From assembly GCF_963583255.1 (NCBI RefSeq), contig NC_084810.1:6231751-6295750 (forward strand): a DNA stretch of 64,000 nt, in the 5' to 3' direction. Of the stretch, positions 45,976-58,399 are shown piece after piece. The notes under the pieces are model-generated. The model searched no databases. It was given only the letters and a program-made list of their open reading frames with translations, and was not told the DNA's origin. This DNA is from Pyrus communis. Lineage: Eukaryota > Streptophyta > Magnoliopsida > Rosales > Rosaceae. Made by a program: the position numbers and the translations under genes. How positions within the stretch are numbered: position 1 is the stretch's first letter; the number at the start of each line of letters is the position of its first letter.

Positions 45976-47148
45976 TTTTTTTTTTTTTTTTTTTTTTTTT
46001 TGGCTAGAAAAAGAAATTCATTAAAGAGAAGAACCTCTAGTATAACCAATTCCGAAAGCATCAAACAACAAAGCATTTGAAGTTTTGACCAGAATACAGG
46101 CATCCTAAATATAAGGATAAATGGACTTGATACCAATAGAAGCTAAAACATCGGCCACAAAGTTAGCTTCCCTAAAGATATGACATCACCTAACTTCCTG
46201 AAAAGTGCTAGCACACCACTAAACATCCTTAAGGATGGATCTCAAGTTCCAAGGCATCTCGCACTTCCCTTGAACAGCATCAATGATCAGCTTTGAAATG
46301 GGAGAAATTCTTCCTCTATGCCTAATAGATAGCTTCCTGGAGAGCTAAGGCCTCATCCACATTAATGGTATTATGGCCCAAATTTAAAGCACCCATAATT
46401 AAAGGGTTCCTAAGCACATTCCTAACCACAAAACCTCCAGCTGCAACTGAGTTAATGACCGACCCATCAAAATTGATTTTAACAAAGGGATGAGACGGCT
46501 TGCACCGTTTAATAATGTCATTAAACTCATGGTTCCTACTCGAACACTAAAACTGACATTTTCCTTAAAGAACTCATTCACAGCTGACATTGCCCTAATG
46601 TAAGTTCGTTACAAATAGGATTCTCGCTTCTGAAAATAATATCATTTCTATCATTCCAGATTTTCCAGCAAATCATTAATGCATTACCAAAAGTACTTAG
46701 CTCCTTCCCATTTTTATGAAGGAGGGCAGTCGACCAATCCACCACATTGTTACTAGTTAAAGCATCTCTCAGCAAATCAACATTAGCCAAATTCCACACT
46801 TGCCTAGCAAAATTACACTATACCCTCTTTGTTATTTTTACAAAACGGATAACTCGTATCAATGTTATTAATAAACCTACTCAGTCGTGCTTTAGTTTAA
46901 AGCTTACCTTTAATGAGACACCACCCGAAGATTTTAATTTTAGGGGGAAAAGTTCATTTCTAGAGAATATTGAGAAGATTTTGCACATAAGACAAGGCAT
47001 GGTTATCCATTTGCAACCAAGTAGTCGTCTTAACTAAAAACTTACCATTAGCAAAAGGGCCCCAAATCAATTTGTCTTCATTCTGTTGTAAATGAATAGG
47101 GATACTGCAAATCTTAGTGAGAATACAATTATCAACAAGATGCACTCC
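45976..47148 (-). mobile_element. 5'-truncated LINE (L1-type) with RNase H
   Basis: Read on the minus strand: a zf-RVT domain relic (DKLIWGPFANGKFLVKTTTW; later ICWKIWNDRNDIIF), then a plant-type RNase H domain (VKINFDGSVINSVAAGG, VDEALALQEAI), then a poly(A) tail (26 T on the plus strand, 45976-46001). Reverse transcriptase and endonuclease are missing, as usual for 5'-truncated L1 copies. Stops and frameshifts break it. It abuts the third partial duplicate at about 47150. Confidence 0.85.
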
Positions 47149-47509
47149 TCACAACAAGAAAACCCACAGTCACACAACAAGAAATTGCATAAACCTCAAA
47201 GAGCTCATTAAGGATTTATGATCATAGCCATTGTTGGGAGTTTGTAGTCGAGAAAAAGAAGGAAGGTAAACGAGATGACACTAGAAGATCGACTCCGAAG
47301 AATAAAAGTGACGGAGACAAAAGGCATGTGTAGAGGCCAACGTTTCATATCAACTGCATTTACCCCCAAAAGTACCTGAGGCCTCACAAAAAAAGCAGAA
47401 GATTGCCTGCAAGAAACTGAAGATAGTGGCCTCTGTTAATAAAGATCTCCCTAGTGATAACAACATAATCATGTTCTTAGATTGAGACACGGAGCGATTT
47501 GCACTCTGC

Positions 47510-47660
47510 ACAATGACACACTCATTATCACTCTACAGATAGCCCACACGAAGGTCAGTCGTATCCCAGTCGATGGCAGAGCCGAAGTCAATCTACTTTT
47601 CAAAGACACCGTGGAGCAAATGGGGTTACTCGGTGACATCAAGAAACTCAGTTGATTGTA
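47510..47660 (+). pseudogene. Gypsy protease relic in third copy
   Basis: Plus-strand translation gives SRIPVDGRAEVNLLFKDTV and EQMGLLGDIK, the counterpart of 19177-19362. The active-site region reads DGRAE rather than DNKAE, so it is a little closer to the family pattern but still lacks the usual D-G/S-S. Confidence 0.65.
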
Positions 47661-49089
47661 ATGGCATTTTGAAGGGATACCTATCATTCTAGGGACTCAA
47701 ATTGTTGATTGATGCCAACCCTTCCAGTCCTATGATCAACTTTCATGTTCTAGACACGCATTCGCCTCATAACGTGATCTTAGGGTGAAACTAAATGCAT
47801 CTTATAAAGGCAGTCCCTTCCACTTACTATCAAGTGATTTAGTATCCTACTCCGACTGGGGTAAAAGAGATTGAGGATGACCAGGCAAGCGCTCGCTCCT
47901 ATGCTGTTTCGAGCTTTAACCTTGTCCTTAAGCTCAATCAGGTAGAGTTGCCCACTCCAGCCATTAACATTGCATAGCAATCAAAATCTGGGGGTCTGTT
48001 GAGGAACATTAAGGAATTCGACTTTGATCTCGAACCTCAGGACAATTGTATGCTTGAGTCCAAGGCGGATGAAGATAATGAATACATAATTCTTAATCTA
48101 GAAACACGGGGCAACATTACATCGATGTCAACCATCCTCTAGAGCGGGCGAAGGGAGATGAACTGCTTTTTAAGAAAAAGATAACCCATCTTCTGGCAGC
48201 CTCTATATCATGGACTCTTTAGTGCCCACTCTATCAATACCACTGGCTTTTACCCCTTGAGATGCCATTTCGGTGATACGGGTGATCAGAGCCTGAAAAT
48301 CTACTTTGGTGAATTAAACTTTTGTGGCCTTCAGCTTCACTCTACCAGTAAACTTCAACATCGACTCCACGGGGATTCGTCCCCCCATCAGCAGGTGCGT
48401 CAACATTACCAACATCGGTGACCTACACATTCTCAACATTAACGGTCTCAATTAACTCTGTCTTTCTTTTCATGAACTTCGCGGCGGTCACTTCGCTGGC
48501 CTTGCGAAATCGCTTTCTTCTTAGAGGTACTTAATCCTTCGAGTCCGCTTCTTCTTCTTTAACCGCCAATGTAGGTCTAGATTCAATTGCCAGTAGCTCT
48601 GCCATTGACTCTGCTCCACCTTCTGCAGCGCCACCAAATTTTCATAAATCAACAACTTACTCCTGAGCCTTTTCCTAGGATGACATGCATTCTTTTCGAG
48701 AAAAGGTGGTAGTTTTCCTCCTCGCCGCTCTTGAATCCGTCTAGTCATCTCTAGGAACTTTGATAGCTCTGTTCAGCTTCTTCACGTCCAATTAATCACC
48801 AACTCTTTCAATCACCATCTCTTCAAGACACTGTTTAGTAACATCCTTCATTCTGTTGTGAAAATCCTAATCTGGATGAGACCAATCCCTATGAATGTTA
48901 GGAATGACAGTGAAGGCACAATCAATTAGGTGCGCCCTTACAACTCTGACGGAGTGAGCATGATCGAAAATAGAGGATCAGGTATCACGGGAATGCGACG
49001 GCCTGTAATGTCACCCTCCCAATTCCCTATGACTTGAAGTACGTCACAGTCGTAAGGTTAGGCCAATTCGTAATCCAAGTCCGATTCCA

Positions 49090-49494
49090 TCATTCGACAT
49101 GACGACTCTGGAAAAAGTAGCTCGAACTTGCGTTGATACGCTTTAACAGATATAAGGCTCGGAGCTCAAGAAGGCCCAACCAAGCTTCATAAATCATGTT
49201 TAAGCGCTTGAAAGCGTACATGACCCTATAAGCAGTAGGGGTAAGATTAATAGGGGCAAGTTGATAGTGGGCTAGTACCTCTTTGATAAAGCCGAACATG
49301 GGGAGTTTGAGACCCAGGCTTAAATACCACGGGTGGATACAGACATCCAGTCGAGTCACCTTCTTGCCTTTATATGGGTCAATGAACACATTCACCCCAC
49401 ACGCCTCTAGCCTGAGGAGGGAGCCCCCCAACACATCGTGATGCAACTCCGCAAACGCCTCAAAATCACCCTTGTTGTTTATGGGTGAAGGCAA
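49090..49494 (-). pseudogene. 'Putative gypsy type transposon' ORF in third copy
   Basis: A 134-residue open frame with FEAFAELHHDVLGG, ACGVNVFIDPYKGKKVT, LGLKLPMFGFIKEVLAHYQL and LTPTAYRVMYAF. It spans the PF04195-like domain without the frameshift present at about 17500 in copy 1, so it shows the domain better. The start at 49494 is MPSPINNKGD. Downstream parts (to about 48300) correspond to the basic C-terminal region but are broken. Confidence 0.65.
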
Positions 49495-49899
49495 TGGAGG
49501 TTGTATAATGACTTGTTGAAAACAGGCACATTAGGTTTAAGACCTGCCCTGATAAGCATCAAGGACCTAGAGTCTACACGTCCATGGCAAATGAATGGGT
49601 AGGAAGTAACAAAGAGAAAGATCTGAGAGGAATAGAAGAAACTTTGGGAAGAAAATGATGCAAGGGTAATAAAGAGAAGGATATAAGGGCTTTTGTCTCT
49701 TCAAATGTATCAAACTTAGTGCTAAGAACTATTGAAAGAGTGGTATTACACATAGCTATCTAAAATAACTATAACTAATAAATTACAGCTAGCTACGTAA
49801 TATACTAGTACATTAATTTTAAACTTGCTCAAGAAGCAATTCTAGACCCCTGTTTATTTCTCACAAAAATGCGAAAAAATGATTCTAAATAAAACATGT

Positions 49900-51791
49900 T
49901 ATGTATCATAATCAAAATAGAGAATGCCTCATAATCAAAGGGTCAAAGGTACTTATAGATGGCTTCGGTAAAAATAGTCATCATCACTACAAGCAATGTA
50001 TCCAAAAAAAGAAGAATTAGAAATTGATGATCACATATACTTTCTGAATTATAAACCATTTTTGAAAATTAAAGAAAAAAATGTGTGGGAATGTGACGAT
50101 ATTTGTTTCTGAGTATAGTAGAACTCACATACGTTGAGTTGGCTTCTAATGTGAGATCCACATCAATTGTGTTCTTCTTGTATCAATCAGCAAAGAAATA
50201 TGTAAATAGTGCTCTAAAAATCGCCCTAGGCATTGGGCGGCGGAGCCCCGACTTGATTTAGGCCAAAACGGTTACTTGAGGTGGGGAGGATTTAGGTGCC
50301 GCCTAGGCACTTGCTAGGTGGTCTAGGTGGCAGTCTAGGGAACTGCAAATCACAAACTTGGTGCAACTCTCCCAATAAATCTGAAACTTTTAATGTAGTA
50401 CGTAGCAGCAAAGCCTCGACGATCTTTTGCAACTTGTCGTCTGTAAGTAAATGAGAGAAAGATAAGGTATTTGACATTTTATCTGAAGTGGCACGAGCTG
50501 CAGATCCATTGATTTAGTTTGAAGCTCTGGAATGGCTCTGAAAGGGCTAAGGAAGAAGAAGAAATGTAAAGGTGTAATACAAAGGGTTTTTCAATTCTCA
50601 AGGGGTAAAAAAGGTGTGATGATTTGGGACTCCACCTTTGGGAATGTGAAAGAGGTGAAGTGGCACATGGTTTTGAATTATGAAACCACCCACTACTTTT
50701 TGTCTTTTCAAAAGTTGTCAAAAGTTTGAGATTTATACATATAATATATATGTATATGTGTGTGTGTGTGTGTGTGTTATATGAATTTTTTGGATAATGT
50801 TATTTTTTTCTTAGACCATCAAATTATGTAGATAAAATAAATAATATATAGAAAAAATTATCTAAATCCACCTAGCCCCCCTAGACGTTAGGTCCCAGCT
50901 TACCGTCCGACTAGCGCCTAGCGTCTTTTAGAACCATGGATGTAAACAAGCAAATTAAAGGTCCAGAGAAATTGCATGAAATAAAAGAGATTGCAAGTTA
51001 ATCCTAATGTAGTAATGGGGTTCTGTAAAGATGTAAAGCTCTAAATCCTTTTCCTATTCCCAATGTTGTAAACAGAGAACTGAACGCAATCAATTCTGAA
51101 ATGATTTCAGCAATCGATTCAGAAGAACAAAATGAACCATCAGGTTTGATTACTGTGTTCGCTTCTAATGGGATGTGGAATGTAAAATCTTGGTTTTCCC
51201 CTCTCCGGTTCTTGCTTACAAAGTCTTTGCCTCTTGCCTTAGAGACAAAAGATGGAAGTTATGGCGAAGATGGTCCTACTTACCGTCCTCAGCAAAATTT
51301 AAATATGCAGCCTTCAACTAGCTTGAAGAGCATTGGTGGAACCTAATAATTCCATTGTATTACTAAAACTCTGCATGCTTATATAACAGCATGAATTACA
51401 AAGACAAAATGGAGAAAATGCACCTTCAGGTTTGATCAAGATATGTTTGGTTGCTAAGAATATGTAGGCTAAGAAAAAGAAGTACAAGGGTAAACACGAA
51501 CACAAATAAAGATTGCAACATTGAAATACAAAAAATTGCCGTATTCTTGTTAATCAAACCAGATTCCTACACCCAATAAATCCAATTTCAACTAGAACTC
51601 AAAATTACAAAAAAAGGCAAATTAAACATGAGATTTCAAAGCCAAGAACCCCAAATTCCCAGCCCAAAAAAAAACCCTTAATTCGAGGAGTGAGAAAGAG
51701 TACAAGTTCAAAAGATGAAATTTTGTACCAGAAATGCCCAGTGATCGTTGTTGTTCTTCAGAGTCATATTCTTGTCAATCAAACCAGATTC
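49900..51791 (-). pseudogene. Unidentified multi-exon gene, copy 3
   Basis: Matches 27760-29000 in the same orientation but lacks exon 1, which would lie beyond the gypsy LTR junction at 51935. The 21-codon exon 2 starts at 51791. The hydrophobic third exon has the five-T run that shifts frame, as in copy 1. A hAT interrupts the 3' part at 50208. Confidence 0.7.
50208..50939. mobile_element. hAT-type element in the third copy
   Basis: The ends AGTGCTCTAAAAATCGCCC and CTTTTAGAACCATGG are imperfect inverted repeats, flanked by an 8 bp duplication ATGTAAAT/ATGTAAAC (50200-50207, 50940-50947). The right arm has the uninterrupted site GATGTAAACAAGC near 28015. It has subterminal CTAGGCGCC-type repeats and no transposase. 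Confidence 0.85.
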
Positions 51792-51934
51792 CTACACCTA
51801 ATAAATCCAATTGTAATTGGAACTTAAAATTACAAAAAGGGCAAAATAAACCCAAGATTTCAAAGCCAAGAACCCCAATTTCCCAACCCAAAAAAAAACC
51901 CTTAATTCGAGGGGGGGGGGAGAGAGAAAGAGAG

Positions 51935-52505
51935 TGGATTTTTGGGAATAAAAAGACAAAATTATCCTTGAGGAGCATCAGAATTCATACACGTGAGCAG
52001 TGGACAAACATCCCACAATCAAATCAAAAGTACCCAAATAGGTATTTATTATTAAACCTATTTCATTCGTCCTCATCGAATCCTCTCCACAAGGTAACCC
52101 CCAAAACATTTCTTTTTAAATTATGTTAATTGGTTAATTAATGGATTTATTACCTAATTAATCTCTTAATGGCCAATTAAACCACCAATTACATCCAAAA
52201 AATACACAAAAGGCCGGTCACCTTCTCACCAATTCAACGTCATTTCCTCTAAAAACCTAGGTCTTGACTCTTGCTAAACGCCCAAAAATTCCGCAAACAC
52301 TTTTCTCTCAAAATTTTAACTTTGGCATCGGAGTTTCTTCGACGAAAGCCCACCTCCACATTCATTGTGGGCGCGTGAGGCTTTTGGCCTTGACCAAAGG
52401 AGTTATTTGTTTTGTAAGTGCAATTTTGTCCAAGATCAAGGAGGAAGAAATTTGCATCCACAAATTGGTGCTTTCATTGAGAGTTGAGTCTAACACTTGT
52501 GGAAG
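51935..52505 (+). mobile_element. Gypsy LTR and leader fragment
   Basis: Begins TGGATTTTTGGG where similarity to the arm gene stops, ends in CCACA at about 52462, and is followed by AATTGGTGCTTTCATTGAG, a leader typical of plant Ty3/gypsy elements. It is cut off at about 52505 by CACTA sequence. No gag is seen. Confidence 0.6.
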
Positions 52506-52511
52506 ACTCTC

Positions 52512-54881
52512 GCATCCAAGGTTTATTTATTTTCTTGTCCACATTGCATGCATGATAAAGAATCTATTTACTTGCCCACGAGTCATAAGATTTGTTATAT
52601 GGGGCATCGACGCTTTCTTGAAGATAATCATAGGTTTCGAAGGCAAACCACAACTTTTAATGGTCATCGAGAGCATCGTAGTGCACCAAGGTAGTGGACT
52701 GGTTTACAATGTCTCGAAGAACTTTCTACATTGAGATTTACTTTCGGAAAACCAAAGAAAAATGCTTCAGTTGGACAACGCAGAAAAAGAACTTCGAGCA
52801 GTACAAGTAGTAACAGTCAATGGAAGAAGAAATATATTTTTTATGAACTATCTTATTAGAAGCATCTGTTGAATAGACACAATCTTGATGTTATGCATAT
52901 TGAGAAGAATATATGTGACAGTGTGGTGGAAACATTGCTAGATATAGAAAAGTCTAAAGATGGATTAGCTGCACGTGCAAATCCTGAAGTCTTGAACATA
53001 AGACATAGTCAACACCCACGTAGAGAAGGAAATAAAACATTTCTACCTCCAGCATTGTTCACGTTGAAATGAAAAGAAAAAACTGCGTTTTGCAAAGTGT
53101 TGTCTACTATTCGAGTCCCCGATGGACATTCATCAAATTTATCGCGATGTGTGCATGTGAATGAACGAAAAATACATGGGTTGAAAAGTCACGATTGTCA
53201 TGTTCTAATGCAGCATTTACTCCTGCTTGCAATACGCCCGATTTTGCCTAAAGCTGTTACTATGATATTATTAGAGTTAAGTGCAATTTTCAGACAGTTA
53301 TGTAGTAAGAAGGAGTCTGAGGAAGGATTCAAGCAACTGAATTCAAGAATTGCCTTGACATTGTGTCAACTTGAAAAAATATTCCCTCCTGCATTTTTTG
53401 ATATAATGGTGCACCTTCCAGTTCACTTGGCAGATGAAGTAGCTCTTACAGGGCATGTTCAACATAGATGGATGTATCCAATTGAACAGTAATTAATAAA
53501 TTTTTATAAATTTTTTACAATTCTAGTCATAACTTTAATTTATAATTATAATAATTTGTGTTTCGTTTATAATTGTAGGTATTTGCAAACGTTGAAGCAC
53601 TATGTTCGTAATAAGGGTCGTCCTAAAAGTTCTATTACTAAAGCATATTTGGCGGACAAGTGTTTGTCCTTTTGTTCCATGTATCTTAGAGATGTCAAGT
53701 CTCGTTGCACCCATAGAGGCCGAAATGAAGATGGTATTGGACGTGGAGTGTCTGGTGGGTTATCAATTTTTGACTCCAAATGATGTTATATGGGTTCAGG
53801 AGAAAATGTGGAGCTTGATCTAAATGTTCTAAATAATTGTGATGAAGTTAAGCCATAGATACATTCTAAATAATTGTGATGAAGTTAAGCCATTTAGAAG
53901 GTAAGAACGTTTAATCATACGTCTTAATGTTTTATTGGTTTTCTTAACTTTGAAAAATTAATTATCTAAATTTGGACATAAATGCCCAGGCAACATGAGG
54001 AATTCTTGAAAACTAAACATCATCGAGAAAGATTAACTATGCGACAAATCAAGGAGCTAAGCAAGAAAGAATTTCCATAATGGTTTAAGCAACGTGTGAG
54101 TTGATACAACAATCGCATTATTTATTTACATTTTAATATTTTAATTATAACATGTTTATAGTTATCGTGTCAACTTTTATCTTCATTCTTATTATAGAAG
54201 AATTCAAGATGTCATCCTAATGACACGTTGATATCTCAAGACTTGCATTGGCTAGCTAATTATCCTAGCAGAGTTGTGAGTAGATATAAAAGTCACATTG
54301 TTCATAGGTTCAGATTTCGTATAAAATCTGTGGATGATAAGCATAAGAATCAAAATTGTGGTGTCTTTGTACCTGCAAATGTTCCTGGTGCAATTGGGCA
54401 AGTGAATTGTTATGGCAGAGTTGTAGATATGTTTGAGGTTAAATATTGTGGTCATGTTGAGCTGGGAGATAGGGGTCGAGCTGTGATGTTATTTAAGTGC
54501 GAATGGGTTAATAGTGAAAGTCCGCAAGGAATGAAGACTGATCAATATGGATTTACTATGGTGAACTTCAATCGATTAGGATTTAAAGATGATCCTTTCA
54601 TATTAGCATCACAAGCATTTTACGTCGAGGACACAATTGAAAAAGATTGGCACGTAGTTGTTCGAACGCAGCCAAGGGATTTGTTTGACGTATTAGAGGA
54701 TAATTATGCAATTGAAGATTATGCCATACCAAATTTGGATGATTAGATACTTGACCATGAAAATTTCCATACAAGGTTTGGTGTGGAAGAAACTCATTTT
54801 CATGAATCATTACCGTTGCCTACCCAGTTCGCTAGTTATGCCAATGCCGACGACAACACAACGGATGATGACATGGAATAA
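52512..54881 (+). pseudogene. CACTA TNP2-type transposase, damaged
   Basis: In order: a zinc-binding start (CPHCMHDKESIYL, KICYMGHRRFL), the Transposase_21 region (RHNLDVMHIEKNICDSVVET), DUF4218 (LKSHDCHVLMQHLLLLAI; FPPAFFDIMVHLPVHL; HRWMYPIEQ, continuing after an intron as YVRNKGRP and AYLADKC), then DUF4216 (NCGVFVPANV, YGFTMVNFNRLGFKDDPFIL, FYVEDTIEKDWHVVV). The N-terminal part is absent. Stops at about 52693 and 52843 (a W codon changed to TAG), after 53069, and a TAG at 54744-54746; beyond this last one the frame stays open as an acidic tail to TAA 54879-54881. It would have cut and bound CACTA ends in the nucleus; it is inactive now. Confidence 0.9.
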
Positions 54882-55059
54882 ATATATCAATTGTTTTATG
54901 TGCTTTAAGTATTAATTAGACTATATTTTTATTTTTTATTACGTATTTTATTTAAGTTCAATTTTATTTACTAAAATGTTATATGAGATTAAAAAAAAAA
55001 AAAACTCTTTATTTTTTTTTTTGTATGGGTTAAACATTTTTTTTTTTCAAAACTTTTTC

Positions 55060-55575
55060 CTATCGCTTTTAGGCGACGGCATTGGTAAGATAATTTGAAA
55101 TGCACTAGACGGGAACTTTCGCGCTTGTTTTCAACGAGTCAATGTCAGTTTTAAACAACGCCAACTACATTTAATTCGACGCAAGTTACATTAAATTCGA
55201 TGTCTAGTATGTAATGTCGCTTGAAACCAACGCTAGTGTCTTTTAATTCGACGCCAGCTTCATTTATTTGACTGTGAAGTGACTAGTGTCGGTTAAAAGC
55301 GACGCATTTCAATGTCAGAAACTGGTGGTTTTATTTAATGTGATGTGTATATCAGTAAATATCAGAATATAGTGTCAGTTTAAACCGACAAAAAGTGTAA
55401 CTAAATTGACGCCACGTTAAGCTCAATAAATTTTGTCAGAAGTGGTTGGATTTAAGTCGACGTAATGTGTGTCAGATGCTAGTGTCGGTTTCAATCAACA
55501 CTAAACCTAACTTATTTCGACGTCCATGGTTTCTAATTCGATGTCAGTGGATTAATGTCGGTTTTAACCAACGCT
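55060..55575. repeat. Subterminal-type repeats between the two CACTA genes
   Basis: Many copies of AATTCGACG, GTCGGTT, AACGCTA and AGCGACG motifs in both orientations. The same family of motifs marks 57930-58380 next to the 3' terminus. Such arrays normally sit only at CACTA ends. Confidence 0.75.
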
Positions 55576-55733
55576 AACTTAGTATGCATATTTAAACCCC
55601 TTCCTTTCCCTTTTCATCCGTGCTCTTGTTTCTTCCCAAATTTCTGTCTGTCCTTCTCCTTCCCAATTTCGTCTGTACTTCCATTTCTTCTCCCTTTTCA
55701 ATTTTTGTACTTCTCCTTCGAGAAACTGTAACT

Positions 55734-57681
55734 ATGGATCATCATCTTGAAGATGAACATGCTGACGAGGAAGAAGGCGAAGGTGGTCTATTTTTAATTT
55801 ATTATGGTTATTAATTTTTGTTTTTTTATTTGTATTCTAACTAGTATATTGCCTAGATTGAAAATATATTTTTGTACCTTGGTTTTTTATTGTTTTTTCT
55901 ATATTCATAAGGATCAACTCAACAAAGACGGGGACCCTCAATTCCCAATTGGAAGGAACAGCCTTGTTCTTTTGATGCTTCTGGAAAATGCATTAGTGAA
56001 AATTCAAGTGCACTTTCAAAACATGTAGCGGCAGAGGTTAGAGATTATAGAAATATTTCGTTGGTGAGAGATTGGCGTATGATCAAGGAAGATCGTAGAG
56101 AAGCTTTCTGGAATAGAATAAAGGTATTAATATTTTTTGTTACTTGAAGAGATTGGAATAAATCAATGTTTATAGTTATGATTATTTTGCTTCAGTTTTT
56201 TGATGAGTATAGGAAACTATTATTTTTGATGAAGAAGATATACCGAAAATGCCAATGATCCGTCACATGACACTTCATATTGCGGAGCATGCGCATAAGG
56301 AGTACCCAAATAAATTTAAAAAAAAAACATTATACTGATCAACCAATCGAGGAGCGCCAGAAGACTCATCCTAATGTGGATCCTCGACAGTGGGCTGATT
56401 TGGTGGCTCACTGGAATACGGAAAAAACAAAGGTAAATGGTTAATGTTTTGTTTTATTATAGCCTGAAATTTGTTTAATTAATTTTTTTTTCTTCAGGAG
56501 ATTGTTACAAATAATAAGCACAATTGGCGGTTGAAAATAATGAACCACACATCCGATGCAAAATCTTTTGCAAGAGTTCGGGCAGAACTTGTAAGGGTTC
56601 TACATTTTGAAGAATCATAAAAAAATTTAAATTTAATATATAATTAGTAGAAATTTGTTATTAATTTGATGGTTGCTGAAAACTGGTTTGTTTTTTTTAT
56701 TGACTCATTATTATAGCGGAAAAAGAATGGGAAGGAGGCGGATCCTGTTTCGTTTTTTCGTTACTGTCAGACTCAGAAGGATAACACTTGGATTGATGAA
56801 ACATCTGAGCATACTGCAGTAATTGATTTTTTTTTTTTGTGGTAGTATATTAAAGTTATTAATTTTTATTATCTGCAGATGAATTTTTTTTTTTTAAAAA
56901 AATTTATTCGAAGGCAACTATGGAGGGGCATATTCAAACTATGTTCAGTCTGGGCAAGAGGATAGTGATGACCTTAGGACCCGGGTTTATGTGGAGACAA
57001 TGGATCCTGAGCATTATAATAGAGTACAAGGTTATGGACATGGTGTGACTCCGGATATGGTGTCGTATGCATCTTCTTCAACTTCTAGTTCTAATTCTTC
57101 CAAAAGATCATCTAAGAGTTCACTGGCAATGTTGATGACTGAGAACAATGAATTGAGAAGGAAGGAAAAAGCTAATGCTAAAGGGGTGGCAGACTTAGAG
57201 GTTAAGCTTGAAGAAACATGCAACCAGCAGCAGCTAAACAATCAGTTATTGGCGGTGTTTCAACAAAAAATTCAGCCGCCCCCACCGTATAGCCCAGGAA
57301 CCCAACAAACAGGCCAGAGTCAGCCTGTTCCTCCATATTCATGCCCACAAGGAACCCAACAGTCAGCCTCATGTTGCACCTACATATCAGTATACAGGCT
57401 ATAATCAGCAACCTCCTTCCCATCCGATGTATCCGACACAGCCCATGGCATACATGCAACAGCCACACATGCCATACATGCAGCTGCTGCCATATCAAGT
57501 GCATGCATATCGACCCGAGATGCCTTCTTCTAATGATGTTCCAATTGGAGTGTTTTCTGGAATGCTCGTAGGTGCTCCATTAGATGTTGACATGGCGAGG
57601 GTTTTTGGATCACAAGGAGGATCTGAAGAAGGATCCAGGCAAGGAATTGGGTCACATTCGGGCTCCGCTTCTGCCGAGTAG
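55734..57681 (+). pseudogene. CACTA Transposase_24-type (TNPA-like) gene, frameshifted
   Basis: Exon 1 from ATG 55734 (MDHHLEDEHADEEEGEGG), exon 2 about 55913-56122 (RDYRNISLVRDWRMIKED), then exons with EEDIPKMPMIRHM, PRQWADLVAHWNTEKTKE, NNKHNWRLKIMNHTSDAKSF and RKKNGKEADPVSFFRYCQ, the plant PTTA/En/Spm transposase pattern (PF03004). The last exon holds a serine run, a coiled-coil stretch (ENNELRRKEKANAKGVADLE) and a proline/glutamine-rich tail ending at TAG 57679-57681. Frameshifts lie in an A10 run near 56320-56330 and near 57365. It likely acted with TNP2, binding the subterminal repeats. Confidence 0.82.
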
Positions 57682-57929
57682 TGTATGTGGTACGGCTATG
57701 TATGACACTTGTGCCACCATTTATGGTCTCTATATCTTTTTTTGTGTGTTGAATTTGCAATGGCGGATTTAATGTTTGTTATGACGAATAAGTTTTGTAT
57801 GTTATGTGAAATATAAAATGTTTGTTATAAGTTTTTGTTAATGGTTGCCTCGGCTAATATATGAATTATAGTTAAAATTATTTCCATATAATTTGCAGTA
57901 ACTGTTATTAACTAGAAATTGTTATCACA

Positions 57930-58399
57930 TTATTTTTAAAATAACTGGTGTTGTTTTTTGGACGAGAGCAGTATAATTTTTTTAATATATCAGGTGTCGC
58001 TTTATGGACGACAGTAGCGAGATTATTTTATTTATTTAACTTATATGATGTCGGTTTGGACCGACAGGAAGTCTGATTTTTTTATTGTTTATTTGTTTCT
58101 TAATGTCGGTTTTGACCGCCATAATGTCAGATGTCGATGTCGCTTATAAGCGACGAAATAGCCTATGTCGTTTTTAAGCGACGTTGTTGTTTATTTTTAT
58201 TTTATATTACTTTACTTCTTGGTGGTGGATTAAAGGGCCTAAGCGACGCCATTACCCTTTTGGTGACGGTAGTATTAGTGTCGGTTACTATATGCGACAT
58301 TGCACGAGTTAATGTCGGATTTTTACCAAATATGCGACAGTAATCGGTGTTTCTTGTCGGCTTTAAACCGCCTGTAATATCCCCTTTTCTAGTAGTGTC
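57930..58399. repeat. CACTA 3' subterminal repeats and terminus
   Basis: Repeated GTCGGTTT..ACCGACA and CGCTTATAAGCGACG-like motifs, partly palindromic, lead to the terminal CCCCTTTTCTAGTAGTG. The next bases are TCA, one side of a presumed 3 bp target duplication that cannot be checked without the other end. Confidence 0.85.

Larger units (their letters stand above)
47150..51934. repeat. Third, partial copy of the inner-arm segment
   Basis: Collinear with the reverse complement of about 15735-19500: gypsy protease and antisense-ORF piece (47160-49700), then the unidentified gene (49900-51791). Orientation is that of the right arm. It keeps the junction between the gypsy sequence and the gene-side sequence exactly as at 17060-17240, so that junction existed before this copy was made. 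A 732 bp hAT (50208-50939) is specific to this copy. Confidence 0.9.
52510..58399 (+). mobile_element. CACTA (En/Spm) element, 5' end missing
   Basis: A TNP2-type gene (52512-54881), a Transposase_24-type gene (55734-57681) and a 3' terminus CCCCTTTTCTAGTAGTG (ending 58399), the inverse of a CACTACTAGAAAAGGGG-type end. Subterminal repeats (GTCGGTTT, AAGCGACG, GACCGACA) fill 57930-58380 as expected, but a similar block also lies between the two genes (55060-55575). The 5' terminus is not in the window; the left edge cuts into TNP2. Confidence 0.93.

Noticed and set aside
46747..47037. 96-residue plus-strand frame
   Set aside because: Antisense to the LINE zf-RVT region.
52264..52734. 156-residue open frame as a gene
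   Set aside because: It starts in the gypsy LTR and continues in the wrong frame through TNP2 sequence; the real TNP2 frame is the overlapping one.
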